Of a stretch of 64,000 nucleotides of DNA, positions 1 through 9,176 are shown one piece after another. Positions within the stretch are counted from its first letter, which is position 1. Every line of letters begins with the position of its first letter. Below the pieces are notes generated by a model that was given only the letters and a program-made list of their open reading frames with translations, was not told the DNA's origin and searched no databases. Source of the stretch: Pseudomonas sp. GM74 (GTDB lineage Bacteria; Pseudomonadota; Gammaproteobacteria; Pseudomonadales; Pseudomonadaceae). The stretch covers positions 62,001-126,000 of the forward strand of contig NZ_AKJG01000039.1 in the NCBI RefSeq assembly GCF_000282455.1, read 5' to 3'. The position numbers were made by a program, and so were the translations under genes.

Positions 1-1505
1 TGGCGCTCGCCGCCGCCGGGTATGGCTTCGCTTATGGCCTGTGGCCGATTGCCTGGATCATCGTGGCAGCGGTGTTCCTCTACAAGCTGACGGTCAAGAG
101 CGGTCAGTTTGAAGTCATCCGCAGTTCGGTCCTGTCGATCACCGATGACCAACGCCTGCAGGTGCTGCTGATCGGCTTCTGCTTCGGTGCATTCCTGGAA
201 GGTGCCGCCGGTTTCGGCGCGCCTGTGGCGATTACCGCCGCACTCCTTGTAGGACTGGGCTTCAACCCACTGTACGCCGCTGGCTTGTGCCTGATCGCCA
301 ACACCGCGCCGGTGGCCTTCGGCGCCCTGGGCATTCCGATCATCGTGGCCGGGCAAGTCACCGGCATCGACGCGTTCAAGATCGGCGCCATGACCGGCCG
401 CCAACTGCCGCTGCTGTCGCTGTTCGTACCGTTCTGGCTGGTATTCATGATGGACGGCCTGCGCGGCGTGCGGGAAACCTGGCCAGCAGCCCTGGTGGCC
501 GGCTTGAGCTTTGCCGTGACCCAGTACTTCACCTCGAACTTCATCGGCCCGGAACTGCCGGACATCACCTCGGCCCTCGCCAGTCTGATTTCCCTGACCC
601 TGTTCCTGAAAGTCTGGCAACCAAAACGCGCCGCCGGCCAACACATCGTCGGCGCTGTCTCGGCCTCCGTGGTGAGCGCCAGCGTCGGTGGCTTCGGCCA
701 GAAGCGCACCACCGTGGCTTCGCCTTACAGCCTCGGGGAAATCTTCAAGGCCTGGTCGCCGTTCCTGATCCTGACCGTACTGGTCACCATCTGGACGCTG
801 AAGCCGTTCAAGGCGATGTTCGCCGCCGGCGGTTCGATGTATAGCTTCGTGTTCAACTTTGCGATCCCGCATCTTGATCAAATGGTGATCAAGGTCGCGC
901 CGATCGTGGCTGCGCCAACGGCTATACCAGCAGTGTTCAAACTGGACCCGATTTCCGCCACCGGCACGGCGATTTTCTTCTCGGCCCTGATCTCGATGCT
1001 GGTGCTGAAAATCAACCTCAAAATTGGTCTGACCACTTTGAAGGAGACCTTCTACGAGCTGCGCTGGCCGATCCTGTCCATCGGCATGGTGCTGGCGTTC
1101 GCCTTCGTCACCAACTACTCGGGCATGTCCTCGACCATGGCCTTGGTGTTGGCAGGCACCGGTGCAGCCTTCCCGTTCTTCTCACCGTTCCTCGGCTGGC
1201 TGGGCGTGTTCCTCACCGGTTCCGATACCTCGTCCAACGCCCTGTTCAGTTCGCTGCAAGCGACCACCGCGCATCAGATCGGTGTCAACGACACCTTGCT
1301 GGTGGCGGCGAACACCAGCGGCGGCGTGACCGGCAAGATGATCTCGCCACAATCGATCGCCGTGGCCTGCGCCGCGACCGGTCTGGTGGGTAAAGAATCG
1401 GATCTGTTCCGCTTCACCCTCAAGCACAGCCTATTCTTTGCAACGATTGTCGGCTTGATCACGTTGGCCCAGGCCTACTGGTTCACCGGCATGCTGGTGC
1501 ACTAA
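1..1505 (+). CDS. lldP: L-lactate permease LldP, 5' end cut by window
   Basis: Lactate:proton symporter of the inner membrane, LctP family. The reading frame is open from base 3 with no start in the window, so the gene begins upstream; about 60-65 N-terminal residues are missing compared with the E. coli protein of about 551 residues. The sequence closely resembles E. coli LldP in the conserved stretches [15 protein letters not shown] and [14 protein letters not shown], followed by repeated hydrophobic membrane segments and the C-terminal [16 protein letters not shown] block. It precedes the lutABC-dehydrogenase operon, which oxidises the imported lactate. A hairpin follows the stop codon, so downstream genes may be partly uncoupled from the permease. 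Confidence 0.96.
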   Translation, partial: ALAAAGYGFAYGLWPIAWIIVAAVFLYKLTVKSGQFEVIRSSVLSITDDQRLQVLLIGFCFGAFLEGAAGFGAPVAITAALLVGLGFNPLYAAGLCLIANTAPVAFGALGIPIIVAGQVTGIDAFKIGAMTGRQLPLLSLFVPFWLVFMMDGLRGVRETWPAALVAGLSFAVTQYFTSNFIGPELPDITSALASLISLTLFLKVWQPKRAAGQHIVGAVSASVVSASVGGFGQKRTTVASPYSLGEIFKAWSPFLILTVLVTIWTLKPFKAMFAAGGSMYSFVFNFAIPHLDQMVIKVAPIVAAPTAIPAVFKLDPISATGTAIFFSALISMLVLKINLKIGLTTLKETFYELRWPILSIGMVLAFAFVTNYSGMSSTMALVLAGTGAAFPFFSPFLGWLGVFLTGSDTSSNALFSSLQATTAHQIGVNDTLLVAANTSGGVTGKMISPQSIAVACAATGLVGKESDLFRFTLKHSLFFATIVGLITLAQAYWFTGMLVH

Positions 1506-1531
1506 GGGCTACAGGCAACACGATAAAAACC

Positions 1532-1556
1532 GACGCCGGGCCACGCCCCCGGCGTC
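1532..1556 (+). terminator. Hairpin between lldP and lutA
   Basis: Perfect 9-bp GC-rich inverted repeat (GACGCCGGG / CCCGGCGTC, 7-base loop) just after the lldP stop. It lacks a clear T-tract, so it may be an attenuator or an mRNA-stabilising stem rather than a full terminator. Confidence 0.5.
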
Positions 1557-1656
1557 CGCTATTCACACCCCCGGTCTGTAAGGCTGCTGAAAGCTTCCAT
1601 CACTATATTCAGCAGCCTCACCAGACGAATAACCGGGACCACCCGGAGACCGCCTG

Positions 1657-2481
1657 ATGAGCGAGCTTTTTTACAACGCCGTGCCGAATGCGACCCGTGT
1701 CGCCCCGCCACTGCCCGAGCCTCGGCAATACCCCAGCGAAAAACCGTCACGGGTCTACCTGTTCGGGACCTGCGTGGTCGATTTGTTCTACCCGGAAGCC
1801 GGGATGGATGCGATCCACCTGCTGGAGCGCGAAGGCATTCGTGTCGAATACCCGCAAGGGCAAAGCTGCTGCGGCCAACCGGCCTACACCTCGGGTTACA
1901 CCGAACAGGCACGGACCGTGGCGCGCTCACAACTGGCGCTGTTTGCCGGCGACTATCCGGTGGTGGTGCCGTCGGGTTCTTGCGCGGGCATGCTGCGCGA
2001 ACATTACGCCGACTTGTTCAAGGACGAGCCGGACACGCTGAAACAGGTTCAGGCCCTGGCGGCCAGAACCTTTGAGCTGGCCGAGTTCCTGTTGTTTGTC
2101 TGCAAGGTGCAACTCAAGGACAGCGGCGAGCCGGTAAAAGTGGCGCTGCACACCTCGTGTTCGGCACGCCGTGAAATGAACACCCACCTGCACGGCCGCG
2201 AGTTGTTGGCGCAGTTGAGCAATGTAGAGCGGGTCAATCACGATCACGAAAGTGAGTGCTGTGGCTTTGGTGGGACATTCAGCGTCCGTATGCCAGACAT
2301 TTCCGGCGCGATGGTGGCTGACAAGACCCGGGCGCTGAAGGAGTCCGGAGCGCACAAGGTATTGAGTGCCGACTGCGGCTGTTTGATGAACATCAACGGC
2401 TCGCTGGAAAAACAGCAGGAGGCGTTACGCGGTCAACATCTGGCCAGTTTCCTCTGGCAGCGAACCGGAGGTGCGAAATGA
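1657..2481 (+). CDS. lutA: Lactate utilisation protein LutA (LldE), Fe-S subunit
   Basis: 274-residue (Fe-S)-binding protein of the LutA/YkgE family, a subunit of the LutABC L-lactate oxidising complex that feeds electrons from lactate to the respiratory chain. Two CCG cysteine-rich motifs are visible, CCGQPAYTSGY at residues 71-81 and ECCGFGGTFSVRMP near residues 200-213, as expected for heterodisulfide-reductase-like CCG domains. The start at 1657 follows a GGAGA-type ribosome site. Its stop overlaps the start of lutB, so the two are translationally coupled. The length is normal for the family. Confidence 0.95.
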   Translation: MSELFYNAVPNATRVAPPLPEPRQYPSEKPSRVYLFGTCVVDLFYPEAGMDAIHLLEREGIRVEYPQGQSCCGQPAYTSGYTEQARTVARSQLALFAGDYPVVVPSGSCAGMLREHYADLFKDEPDTLKQVQALAARTFELAEFLLFVCKVQLKDSGEPVKVALHTSCSARREMNTHLHGRELLAQLSNVERVNHDHESECCGFGGTFSVRMPDISGAMVADKTRALKESGAHKVLSADCGCLMNINGSLEKQQEALRGQHLASFLWQRTGGAK

Positions 2482-3932
2482 GCACCTCGACGATTATTCC
2501 TACGGTTGCCGTAGAAGAAGATTTCCGCACCCGCGCCCACAACGCGCTGGGTGACGCGCAATTGCGAGGCAACTTTCGCAAGGCGATGGATTCACTGATG
2601 AGCAAACGGGCAGCGGCGTTCAGCGATGCCCACGAAAGAGAACACTTGCGCGCCCTGGGCAATGCAATTCGTGCCCGCGCGCTCTCCAGGTTGCCCGACC
2701 TGCTCGAGCAACTGGAACAGAACCTGACCCGCAACGGTGTGACAGTGCACTGGGCGGAAACGGTGGACGAGGCCAATGGCATCGTCCTCTCGATCATCCG
2801 CGCTCACGAGGGGCGGCAAGTGATCAAGGGCAAATCGATGGTCAGCGAAGAGATGGAGATGAACCATTTCCTCGCTGAACAGGGCATTGAATGCCTGGAA
2901 TCGGACATGGGCGAGTACATCGTCCAGCTCGACCACGAGAAGCCTTCACACATAATCATGCCGGCAATCCACAAGAACGCCGGTCAGGTCGCGTCCTTGT
3001 TCCACGACAAACTTGGCGTGGAATACACCAAGGACGTAGACCAACTCATTCAGATCGGCCGCAGAGTCCTGCGGCAGAAATTCTTCGAAGCAGACATCGG
3101 CGTCTCCGGCGTCAACTTCGCCGTGGCCGAAACCGGCACCCTGCTGCTGGTGGAAAACGAAGGCAACGGCCGCATGACCACCACGGTGCCACCGGTGCAC
3201 ATCGCCGTCACCGGCATCGAAAAAGTCGTGGAAAACCTGCGCGACGTAGTGCCACTGCTGTCGCTGCTGACCCGCTCGGCACTGGGCATTCCGATCACCA
3301 CCTACGTCAACATGATCTCCGGCCCACGCAAGGAGCATGAACTCGACGGCCCGCAGGAAGTGCACCTGGTACTGCTCGACAACGGCCGCAGCCAGGCCTT
3401 TGCCGACAGCGAACTGCGCCAGACCCTGAACTGCATACGCTGCGGCGCCTGTATGAATCATTGCCCGGTCTACACCCGAATTGGCGGCCATGCCTATGGG
3501 GAGGTTTACCCAGGCCCTATCGGAAAAATCGTCACCCCGCACATGGTCGGCCTGGCGAAAGTCCCGGATCACCCGAGCGCCTCATCGCTGTGCGGTGCCT
3601 GCGGTGAGGTCTGTCCGGTGAAAATCCCGATCCCTGCTTTGCTGCGACGCCTGCGGGAAGAAAACGTCAAGGCCCCGGACAGCCCTAATCAAGTGATGCG
3701 TGGCCAGGGCAGCAAGTATTCGCGCAAGGAGCGGTTCATCTGGAATGCCTGGGCGAAGCTCAACAGCTCGCCGACGCTGTATCGCCTGTTCGGTTTCTTC
3801 GCCACCCGTTTGCGCGCCCTCACGCCGAGCAACATCGGCCCGTGGACGCAAAACCACAGCGCACCAAAACCCGCCGCCCGCTCGCTGCATGACATGGCCC
3901 GCGAACATTTGGCCAAACAGGGAGACCGCTGA
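2478..3932 (+). CDS. lutB: Lactate utilisation protein LutB (LldF), Fe-S flavin-linked subunit
   Basis: 484-residue LutB/YkgF protein. The N-terminal two thirds is the LUD domain (for example VSEEMEMNHFLAEQGIE and VAETGTLLLVENEGNGR). The C-terminal third has two ferredoxin-type cysteine clusters, CIRCGACMNHCPVYTRIGG near residue 317 and LCGACGEVCPVKIP near residue 371, which would hold [4Fe-4S] centres passing electrons on from lactate. The start overlaps the lutA stop (ATGA) and the stop overlaps the lutC start (TGATG). The length is normal. Confidence 0.95.
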   Translation: MSTSTIIPTVAVEEDFRTRAHNALGDAQLRGNFRKAMDSLMSKRAAAFSDAHEREHLRALGNAIRARALSRLPDLLEQLEQNLTRNGVTVHWAETVDEANGIVLSIIRAHEGRQVIKGKSMVSEEMEMNHFLAEQGIECLESDMGEYIVQLDHEKPSHIIMPAIHKNAGQVASLFHDKLGVEYTKDVDQLIQIGRRVLRQKFFEADIGVSGVNFAVAETGTLLLVENEGNGRMTTTVPPVHIAVTGIEKVVENLRDVVPLLSLLTRSALGIPITTYVNMISGPRKEHELDGPQEVHLVLLDNGRSQAFADSELRQTLNCIRCGACMNHCPVYTRIGGHAYGEVYPGPIGKIVTPHMVGLAKVPDHPSASSLCGACGEVCPVKIPIPALLRRLREENVKAPDSPNQVMRGQGSKYSRKERFIWNAWAKLNSSPTLYRLFGFFATRLRALTPSNIGPWTQNHSAPKPAARSLHDMAREHLAKQGDR

Positions 3933-4603
3933 TGAGCGCCAAGCAAAATATCCTCGCCAAACTGCGCAAAAGCCTGACAGGCACCACGCCGGTGGCCGAC
4001 AACTTCGATGTCGATCTGGTGACCCAGCCTTACACCTACGCGCCTGAGCAACGCATTGCGCAACTGCGCAAGTTGATGGAAGCGGTGCACACGGAAATTC
4101 ATCTGACGTCCGGCCAAGAGTGGCCGACGCTACTCGCGCAATTGCTGCGAGACCGCCAGTTGCCGAGTCTGCTGATCGCACCGACAACGCCCCACGGTCA
4201 ACGGATCACGCAGCACTGGGCGAATAATCCCGGCCTGCCAATGCTCAAGGCCTACGACCGTCCGGTTGAAGAATGGAAAGCCGAGCTGTTCAACGACACC
4301 CCGGCGAGCCTGACCACTACCCTCGGCGCCATCGCTGCCACGGGCAGCCTGATTCTCTGGCCGACACGTGAAGAGCCGCGCCTGATGAGCCTGGCGCCAC
4401 CGGTGCATTTCGCCCTGCTCAAGGCCAGTGAAATCCGCGACAACTTCTATCAGGTGCAGCAGGAGTTCGAATGGGCCCAAGGCATGCCGACCAACGCGTT
4501 GCTGGTATCCGGCCCGTCGAAGACCGCCGACATCGAGCAAGTGCTGGCCTACGGCGCCCACGGTCCGAAGGACCTGGTGGTACTGATCCTGGAGGACCAA
4601 TGA
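3932..4603 (+). CDS. lutC: Lactate utilisation protein LutC (LldG)
   Basis: 223-residue LUD-domain protein of the LutC/YkgG family, third component of the L-lactate oxidation complex. The conserved TTLGAIAATGSLILWPTREE segment (a G-rich LUD core) and the C-terminal VLVLILEDQ-type end are present. It begins within the lutB stop and ends overlapping the start of the downstream dehydrogenase (ATGA), placing it inside one translationally coupled operon. Biochemical roles of individual Lut subunits are not resolved for the family in general. Confidence 0.92.
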   Translation: MSAKQNILAKLRKSLTGTTPVADNFDVDLVTQPYTYAPEQRIAQLRKLMEAVHTEIHLTSGQEWPTLLAQLLRDRQLPSLLIAPTTPHGQRITQHWANNPGLPMLKAYDRPVEEWKAELFNDTPASLTTTLGAIAATGSLILWPTREEPRLMSLAPPVHFALLKASEIRDNFYQVQQEFEWAQGMPTNALLVSGPSKTADIEQVLAYGAHGPKDLVVLILEDQ

Positions 4604-7410
4604 GTCTACCGGCCGCTTTCCTGCGTGATGCACAGCTACTGATTCCCCCAGAGCGACGTTTCGATGACCCGCTGTCGACCCTGGCTTTCGGCACCGACGC
4701 CAGCTTCTATCGTTTGATTCCACAACTGGTGATCCGCGTCGAATCCGAAGATGAAGTGGTGGCGCTGCTGCAACTGGCACAACGGGATCAGGTGCCGGTG
4801 ACTTTCCGCGCCGCCGGTACCAGTCTGTCCGGGCAAGCCATCAGCAACTCGGTGCTGATCGTGCTGGGGGATAACTGGAACGGCCGCGAGATCCGCGACC
4901 AAGGCACGCAAATCCGCCTGCAACCGGGGGTGATCGGCGCCCAGGCCAATGCCTGGTTGGCACCGTTCGGCCGCAAGATCGGTCCGGACCCGGCCTCGAT
5001 CAACGCCTGCAAGATCGGCGGCATCGTCGCCAACAATGCCAGCGGCATGTGCTGCGGCACGGCGCAAAACACCTATCACACCCTGGCCGGCATTCGTCTG
5101 GTGCTGGCCGACGGCGGTCGCCTCGATACTGAAGATGCCGCCAGTGTCGCGGCATTTCGCCAAAGCCACGCCGCCCTGCTGGAGCGCTTGGCGATCCTGG
5201 GCCGCGAGACCCGGGCAAACGCCGAACTGGCTGCGAAAATTCGCCACAAATACCGTCTGAAAAATACCACCGGCCTGTCGCTCAATGCCCTGGTGGATTT
5301 CGACGAGCCTGTGGATATCTTGAGCCACTTGCTGGTGGGCTCCGAAGGCACGCTCGGGTTCATCAGTGCCGTGACCTACGACACGGTGATCGACCATCCG
5401 AACAAGGCCTCGGCGTTGATCGTTTTCCCGGACGTGGAAACCTGTTGCAACGCAGTGACTGTGCTGAAAAGCCAACCGGTATCAGCCGTGGAACTGCTGG
5501 ACCGACGCAGCCTACGCTCGGTGCAGGACAAACCCGGCATGCCCGCTTTCGTACAGCATCTGTCGAACAATGCCTGCGCCTTGCTGATCGAATCCCGCGC
5601 CGCGTCGTCCACCTTGCTGCACGAGCAACTGGCACAGATCATGGCGTCGCTGAAGGCGTTCCCGGTGGAAAAGCAGGTCGACTTCACCGAAGACCCGCAG
5701 GAAAACGCCCGTCTCTGGGCCATCCGCAAAGACACCTTCCCGGCCGTCGGCGCGGTGCGCAAGACCGGCACCACGGTCATCATCGAAGACGTCACCTTCC
5801 CGGTCGAGCAACTGGCCATCGGCGTCAACCGCCTGATCGAACTGTTCGACAAACATCACTACGACGAAGCGATCCTTTTCGGACACGCCCTGGAAGGCAA
5901 TCTGCACTTCGTCTTCACCCAAGGCTTCAACAGCCCGGAAGAAGTCGCACGCTATCAGGCGTTCATGGACGACGTGGCGCAACTGGTGGCGGTGGAGTTC
6001 GGCGGTTCGCTGAAAGCCGAACACGGCACCGGGCGCAACATGGCACCGTTCGTTGAACTGGAATGGGGCGGCGATGCCTACCAGTTGATGTGGCAACTCA
6101 AACGACTGCTCGACCCCAACGGCATTCTCAACCCGGACGTGGTGCTCAGCGAAGATCCACAGATCCACCTCAAGCACCTCAAGCCCTTGCCCGCCGCTGA
6201 CGAGATTGTGGACAAGTGCATCGAATGCGGCTTCTGCGAGCCGGTTTGCCCGTCGAAAGGACTGACCCTGAGCCCGCGCCAGCGCATCGTGATCTGGCGC
6301 GACATTCAGGCGAAGAAACGCGCGGGCATCGATACGTCCGAACTCGAAGCCGCTTACGACTATCAAGGCATCGATACCTGCGCCGCCACCGGCCTGTGCG
6401 CACAACGCTGCCCTGTAGGCATCAATACCGGCGAGCTGGTGAAAAAGCTGCGTAGCCGGAAGGCGACGCATACGAAAACCGCCAACTGGCTTGAAGGAAA
6501 CTTCGCCACGGCTTTGCAAGGTGCACGCTTCACCCTGCACGTGGCCAATGGCGCGCGGATGTTGCTGGGGGCGCCGAGATTGGCGAAGTTGTCGGCGACG
6601 TTGACGCGCCTGTCCAAGGGTCAGGTCCCGCAATGGACCAACGCGATGCCGCAACCGGAAAAAGCCATTCGCTTCAGCCCGACGGTGACGGACGCACGCC
6701 CGCGCGTGATCTATCTGGCGGCCTGTGTATCCCGTGCCATGGGCCCGGCAGCGGGCGACACGGAGCAAATGTCGTTGCACGACAAGACCCGAGGCCTGCT
6801 GGAAAAGGCCGGCTACCAGGTAGTGTTCCCGGACAACCTGGACAACCTTTGCTGCGGCCAACCATTCGCCTCCAAAGGCTATGCAGAACAGGCCGAGCAC
6901 AAACGACAGGAACTGATCGGCGCCCTGCTCCACGCCAGCCGTGGCGGGCTCGACCCGATCTACTGCGACACCAGCCCCTGCACCTTGCGCCTGGTTCAAG
7001 ACCTCGGCGAGGTCCGTCTGGACCTGTACGACCCGGTACGCTTCATCCGCACGCACTTGATGGATCGTCTGGCTTTCACGCCTCAGGAGGCGCCGATCGC
7101 CGTGCACGTAACCTGCAGCACCCAGCACCTTGGGGAAAGCCAGGCGTTGATCGACCTGGCGCGCAAGTGCAGCAAAAACGTGATCATTCCCGAAGGCATT
7201 CACTGCTGCGGCTTCGCCGGTGACAAGGGTTTCACCACCCCGGAGCTGAACGCCCACTCGCTGCGCACGCTCAAGGACGCGGTGCAACAGTGCAGCGAAG
7301 GGATTTCCACCAGCCGCACCTGTGAGATCGGTCTGACGCAACATGGCGGCATTGACTACCACGGACTAGTCTATCTGGTGGACCGCGTTACCCAGGCTAG
7401 GGAGCCCTGA
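4600..7410 (+). CDS. dld: FAD/Fe-S D-lactate dehydrogenase (Dld-II type)
   Basis: 936-residue fused flavoprotein and iron-sulfur protein. An in-frame GTG/ATG-type extension upstream exists, but the ATG at 4600 is chosen because GGAGG lies just before it and it overlaps the lutC stop. The N-terminal PCMH-type FAD domain (PVTFRAAGTSLSGQAIS; KIGGIVANNASGMC) and FAD-oxidase C-terminal domain (EHGTGRNMAPFVELEWG) are followed by two ferredoxin clusters (CIECGFCEPVCPS near 540 and CAATGLCAQRCPVG near 594) and two CCG motifs (near 749 and 868). This arrangement is that of the respiratory D-lactate dehydrogenases found next to lldP and lut genes in pseudomonads, so the operon would oxidise both lactate isomers. 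Confidence 0.92.
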   Translation: MSLPAAFLRDAQLLIPPERRFDDPLSTLAFGTDASFYRLIPQLVIRVESEDEVVALLQLAQRDQVPVTFRAAGTSLSGQAISNSVLIVLGDNWNGREIRDQGTQIRLQPGVIGAQANAWLAPFGRKIGPDPASINACKIGGIVANNASGMCCGTAQNTYHTLAGIRLVLADGGRLDTEDAASVAAFRQSHAALLERLAILGRETRANAELAAKIRHKYRLKNTTGLSLNALVDFDEPVDILSHLLVGSEGTLGFISAVTYDTVIDHPNKASALIVFPDVETCCNAVTVLKSQPVSAVELLDRRSLRSVQDKPGMPAFVQHLSNNACALLIESRAASSTLLHEQLAQIMASLKAFPVEKQVDFTEDPQENARLWAIRKDTFPAVGAVRKTGTTVIIEDVTFPVEQLAIGVNRLIELFDKHHYDEAILFGHALEGNLHFVFTQGFNSPEEVARYQAFMDDVAQLVAVEFGGSLKAEHGTGRNMAPFVELEWGGDAYQLMWQLKRLLDPNGILNPDVVLSEDPQIHLKHLKPLPAADEIVDKCIECGFCEPVCPSKGLTLSPRQRIVIWRDIQAKKRAGIDTSELEAAYDYQGIDTCAATGLCAQRCPVGINTGELVKKLRSRKATHTKTANWLEGNFATALQGARFTLHVANGARMLLGAPRLAKLSATLTRLSKGQVPQWTNAMPQPEKAIRFSPTVTDARPRVIYLAACVSRAMGPAAGDTEQMSLHDKTRGLLEKAGYQVVFPDNLDNLCCGQPFASKGYAEQAEHKRQELIGALLHASRGGLDPIYCDTSPCTLRLVQDLGEVRLDLYDPVRFIRTHLMDRLAFTPQEAPIAVHVTCSTQHLGESQALIDLARKCSKNVIIPEGIHCCGFAGDKGFTTPELNAHSLRTLKDAVQQCSEGISTSRTCEIGLTQHGGIDYHGLVYLVDRVTQAREP

Positions 7411-7525
7411 AATCTGGACATCAAGGCAGGCACATTAATACGCCTCTCTTGATGCTTCTCGCCGGAATCAACAGTTCTACAGCAGAAAAAAGAACCCTGA
7501 TGTGCCGCCGCAGTCCACTGATCAA

Positions 7526-7543
7526 GTCCCGCCAATGCGGGAC
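7526..7543 (+). other. Perfect hairpin in the leader of the first small secreted protein
   Basis: GTCCCGC, CAAT loop, GCGGGAC, with no T-run. It lies between the lactate operon and the small gene at 7611, so it could end the former or structure the 5' leader of the latter. The rest of 7411-7610 holds nothing else recognised. Confidence 0.4.
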
Positions 7544-7610
7544 CTTCCCAAAACTCGGTAGACCGATTTGATGGCCAGCAATGCTGGTCCTTCAGTTCAA
7601 GGAGAAACAC

Positions 7611-7886
7611 ATGAATCGTTCTGTGCTGTTAGGTTTGTTTGTTGCTGCTTCCATCATGGCTTCCACTTCGTTTGCGGCCGAAAAAGACCTATGCGCGGTC
7701 AACCTGCAAACCATCGAAAACGGCAAGGCACAGATTCCTCCGGAAATGACTGAGCAGGTAAAAGCCTCCGTCGAGCAAGCCAAAGCCGACCAGGCAAAAG
7801 GCACCAAGGAAGGCATTGATGATTGCGTCGCCGAGACCAACGACATCATCAAGGCCGTCACCGACTCGAAAAAAGGCGGGAAGTAA
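7611..7886 (+). CDS. Small secreted protein, paralogue A
   Basis: 91-residue protein of unknown function. The start at 7611 is chosen over an earlier in-frame ATG at 7581 because AAGGAG lies at the correct spacing and a typical signal peptide then begins at residue 1 (MNRSVLLGLFVAAS, cleavage after SFA-A). The mature part is about 70 residues, Lys/Gln/Glu-rich and probably helical, with two cysteines (DLCAVN and DDCVAE) that could form one disulfide in the periplasm. The gene at 8220 is a paralogue with the same layout and the same downstream hairpin. Confidence 0.75.
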   Translation: MNRSVLLGLFVAASIMASTSFAAEKDLCAVNLQTIENGKAQIPPEMTEQVKASVEQAKADQAKGTKEGIDDCVAETNDIIKAVTDSKKGGK

Positions 7887-7896
7887 CCCGGTTCAC

Positions 7897-7916
7897 GGCC
7901 AACCTTCGGGTTGGCC
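7897..7916 (+). terminator. UUCG-loop hairpin after paralogue A
   Basis: GGCCAACC - TTCG - GGTTGGCC, an 8-bp stem with a very stable tetraloop, ten bases after the stop codon. Sequence and following TTCC are identical to the hairpin at 8507-8526. Confidence 0.7.
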
Positions 7917-8000
7917 TTCCGGGCCGCGCAGACGTACATCAACAACGGAGTACTGGCAGCCGGGAGCTCACAAAGCCCGGCTGCGCCCGCTACGAAGCAA

Positions 8001-8029
8001 AACAAAACCCGCCAGTTGCGGGTTTTGTT
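8001..8029. terminator. Strong bidirectional terminator
   Basis: 12-bp perfect stem (AACAAAACCCGC / GCGGGTTTTGTT, 5-base loop) with A-rich and T-rich arms, able to act on either strand. It isolates the two small-protein genes from each other. Confidence 0.8.
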
Positions 8030-8219
8030 GCATCTGGGGTCTGGAAATGTGTAACCCCCATCGCTGGAAAAGCTCGGCAGATTTTCTGAAAAAACCGAAT
8101 TCTTGCGTTGAATCGTAGTCTTTGAGGTAGGCCCCGTCAGATCGTGGCTGATTTTTCGGGCTCGGCTTGACCGTCCGCTCATACGGCAACACCGAGACCA
8201 TCAGCTCAAGGAGATTCCC

Positions 8220-8498
8220 ATGAAACGAACCACACTCGCTGGCCTGTTCATTTCAGCTGCAATGCTGGCCTCTCCTGTATTTGCTGCGGACAACAACCTT
8301 TGTACGAGCAAGTTGCAAGAGCTCAAAGGCAAGGTGAGTGCGCTGCCGGCGACCTCCACAAACACCTCAATGGAGATCAAAAGGCTGATGTCCAGCGCCG
8401 AAGCCTCACAAGCCTCCGGAGACGACAAAAAATGCGTCACCGAGGCCACCCAGGCATTGGCACTCGCAGACAGACAGAGCACCCAACCAACCCCATGA
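8220..8498 (+). CDS. Small secreted protein, paralogue B
   Basis: 92-residue protein of unknown function, preceded by AAGGAGA. Signal peptide MKRTTLAGLFISAAMLASPVFA, then a short polar mature chain with two cysteines (NLCTSKLQ and KKCVTEA) at nearly the same places as in paralogue A at 7611. The two share the LC...LQ and C(V)xE signatures but have diverged strongly between the cysteines, so they look like an old tandem duplication. No function is inferred beyond periplasmic location. Confidence 0.72.
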   Translation: MKRTTLAGLFISAAMLASPVFAADNNLCTSKLQELKGKVSALPATSTNTSMEIKRLMSSAEASQASGDDKKCVTEATQALALADRQSTQPTP

Positions 8499-8506
8499 TC
8501 TGTGGT

Positions 8507-8526
8507 GGCCAACCTTCGGGTTGGCC
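8507..8526 (+). terminator. UUCG-loop hairpin after paralogue B
   Basis: Identical to the hairpin at 7897-7916 (GGCCAACC - TTCG - GGTTGGCC), placed just after the second small gene. Confidence 0.7.
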
Positions 8527-8592
8527 TTCCGGGGCGTGATGACGTACACTGTACAGGCCTGCTGCTCATTTGATTCACAGAGCATCAGGCTC

Positions 8593-8989
8593 GGGGCCGT
8601 TTAGGATTCGACGCCGGTTGCGAAACTTTAGGTGCATGCCGAGTTGGTAACAGAACTCGTAAATCCACTGTTGCAACTACTTATAGTTGCCAATGACGAT
8701 AACTACGGCCAGGAATTCGCTCTCGCTGCGTAAGCAGCCTTAGCCCTGAGCTTCTGGTACCTTCGGGTCCAGCAATCACCAGGGGATGTCTGTAAACCCA
8801 AAGTGATTGTCATATAGAACAGAATCGCCGTGCAGTACGTTGTGGACGAAGCGGCTAAAACTTACACAACTCGCCCAAAGCACCCTGCCCGTCGGGTCGC
8901 TGAGGGTTAACTTAATAGACACGGCTACGCATGTAGTACCGACAGCGGAGTACTGGCGGACGGGGGTTCAAATCCCCCCGGCTCCACCA
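8593..8989 (+). ncRNA. ssrA: tmRNA (transfer-messenger RNA)
   Basis: About 397 bases with the 5' GGGGCC...TTAGGATTCGACGCC acceptor/D-like segment, and at the 3' end the T-arm (GGGGGTTCAAATCCCCCC) and encoded CCA. The tag reading frame runs 8689-8733: GCC resume codon, then ANDDNYGQEFALAA and TAA. tmRNA rescues stalled ribosomes and adds this proteolysis tag. The 3' end is the integration site of the downstream element, which leaves the gene intact. Confidence 0.97.
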
Positions 8990-8992
8990 CTT
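8966..8992 (+). other. attL: tmRNA 3' end used as integration site
   Basis: GTTCAAAT followed by CCCCCCGGCTCCACCACTT. A degenerate copy (GTTCAAAT, then TACCCCGGCCCACCAATT) is at 19493-19518. An integrase gene starts within 200 bases, the usual arrangement for elements in ssrA. Confidence 0.65.
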
Positions 8993-9001
8993 CATCATCT
9001 A

Positions 9002-9021
9002 AAGACGTCCACGGACGTCTT
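9002..9021 (+). terminator. tmRNA terminator
   Basis: AAGACGTC - CACG - GACGTCTT followed by a run of T, just after ssrA. It lies on the element side of the junction, so the element supplies the terminator for tmRNA. Confidence 0.85.
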
Positions 9022-9103
9022 TTTTTGTGCCTGAAATCCAGCAAAATCAAGGGCTTAAGCGCTACTGGGCGCTGGAGAGGTTTTTTGAGTTCCAGCCGTT
9101 TGG

Positions 9104-9123
9104 GTATTCCAAATGGTATTCCA
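9104..9123 (+). repeat. Left arm-type repeat of the integrated element
   Basis: Two GGTATTCC-like units (GTATTCCA, then GGTATTCCA) within 20 bases, and an inverted unit (TTGGAATACC) at 9143-9152. A copy matching at 18 of 20 bases is at 19421-19440 near the right end. Likely integrase arm-binding sites. Confidence 0.6.
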
Positions 9124-9176
9124 AGCCATCCGGTGCTATTTTTTGGAATACCAAAACGGTGTCAGAGGTAGCTCTC

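Noticed and set aside
5512-7362. 616-residue minus-strand frame
   Set aside because: Fully antisense to the D-lactate dehydrogenase, low-complexity residues, no ribosome site; a shadow of high-GC coding.
7419-7454. Possible terminator after the lactate operon
   Set aside because: CATCAAG/CTTGATG has a 22-base loop and no T-run; too weak to call.
8807-9034. 75-residue frame
   Set aside because: Lies within tmRNA.
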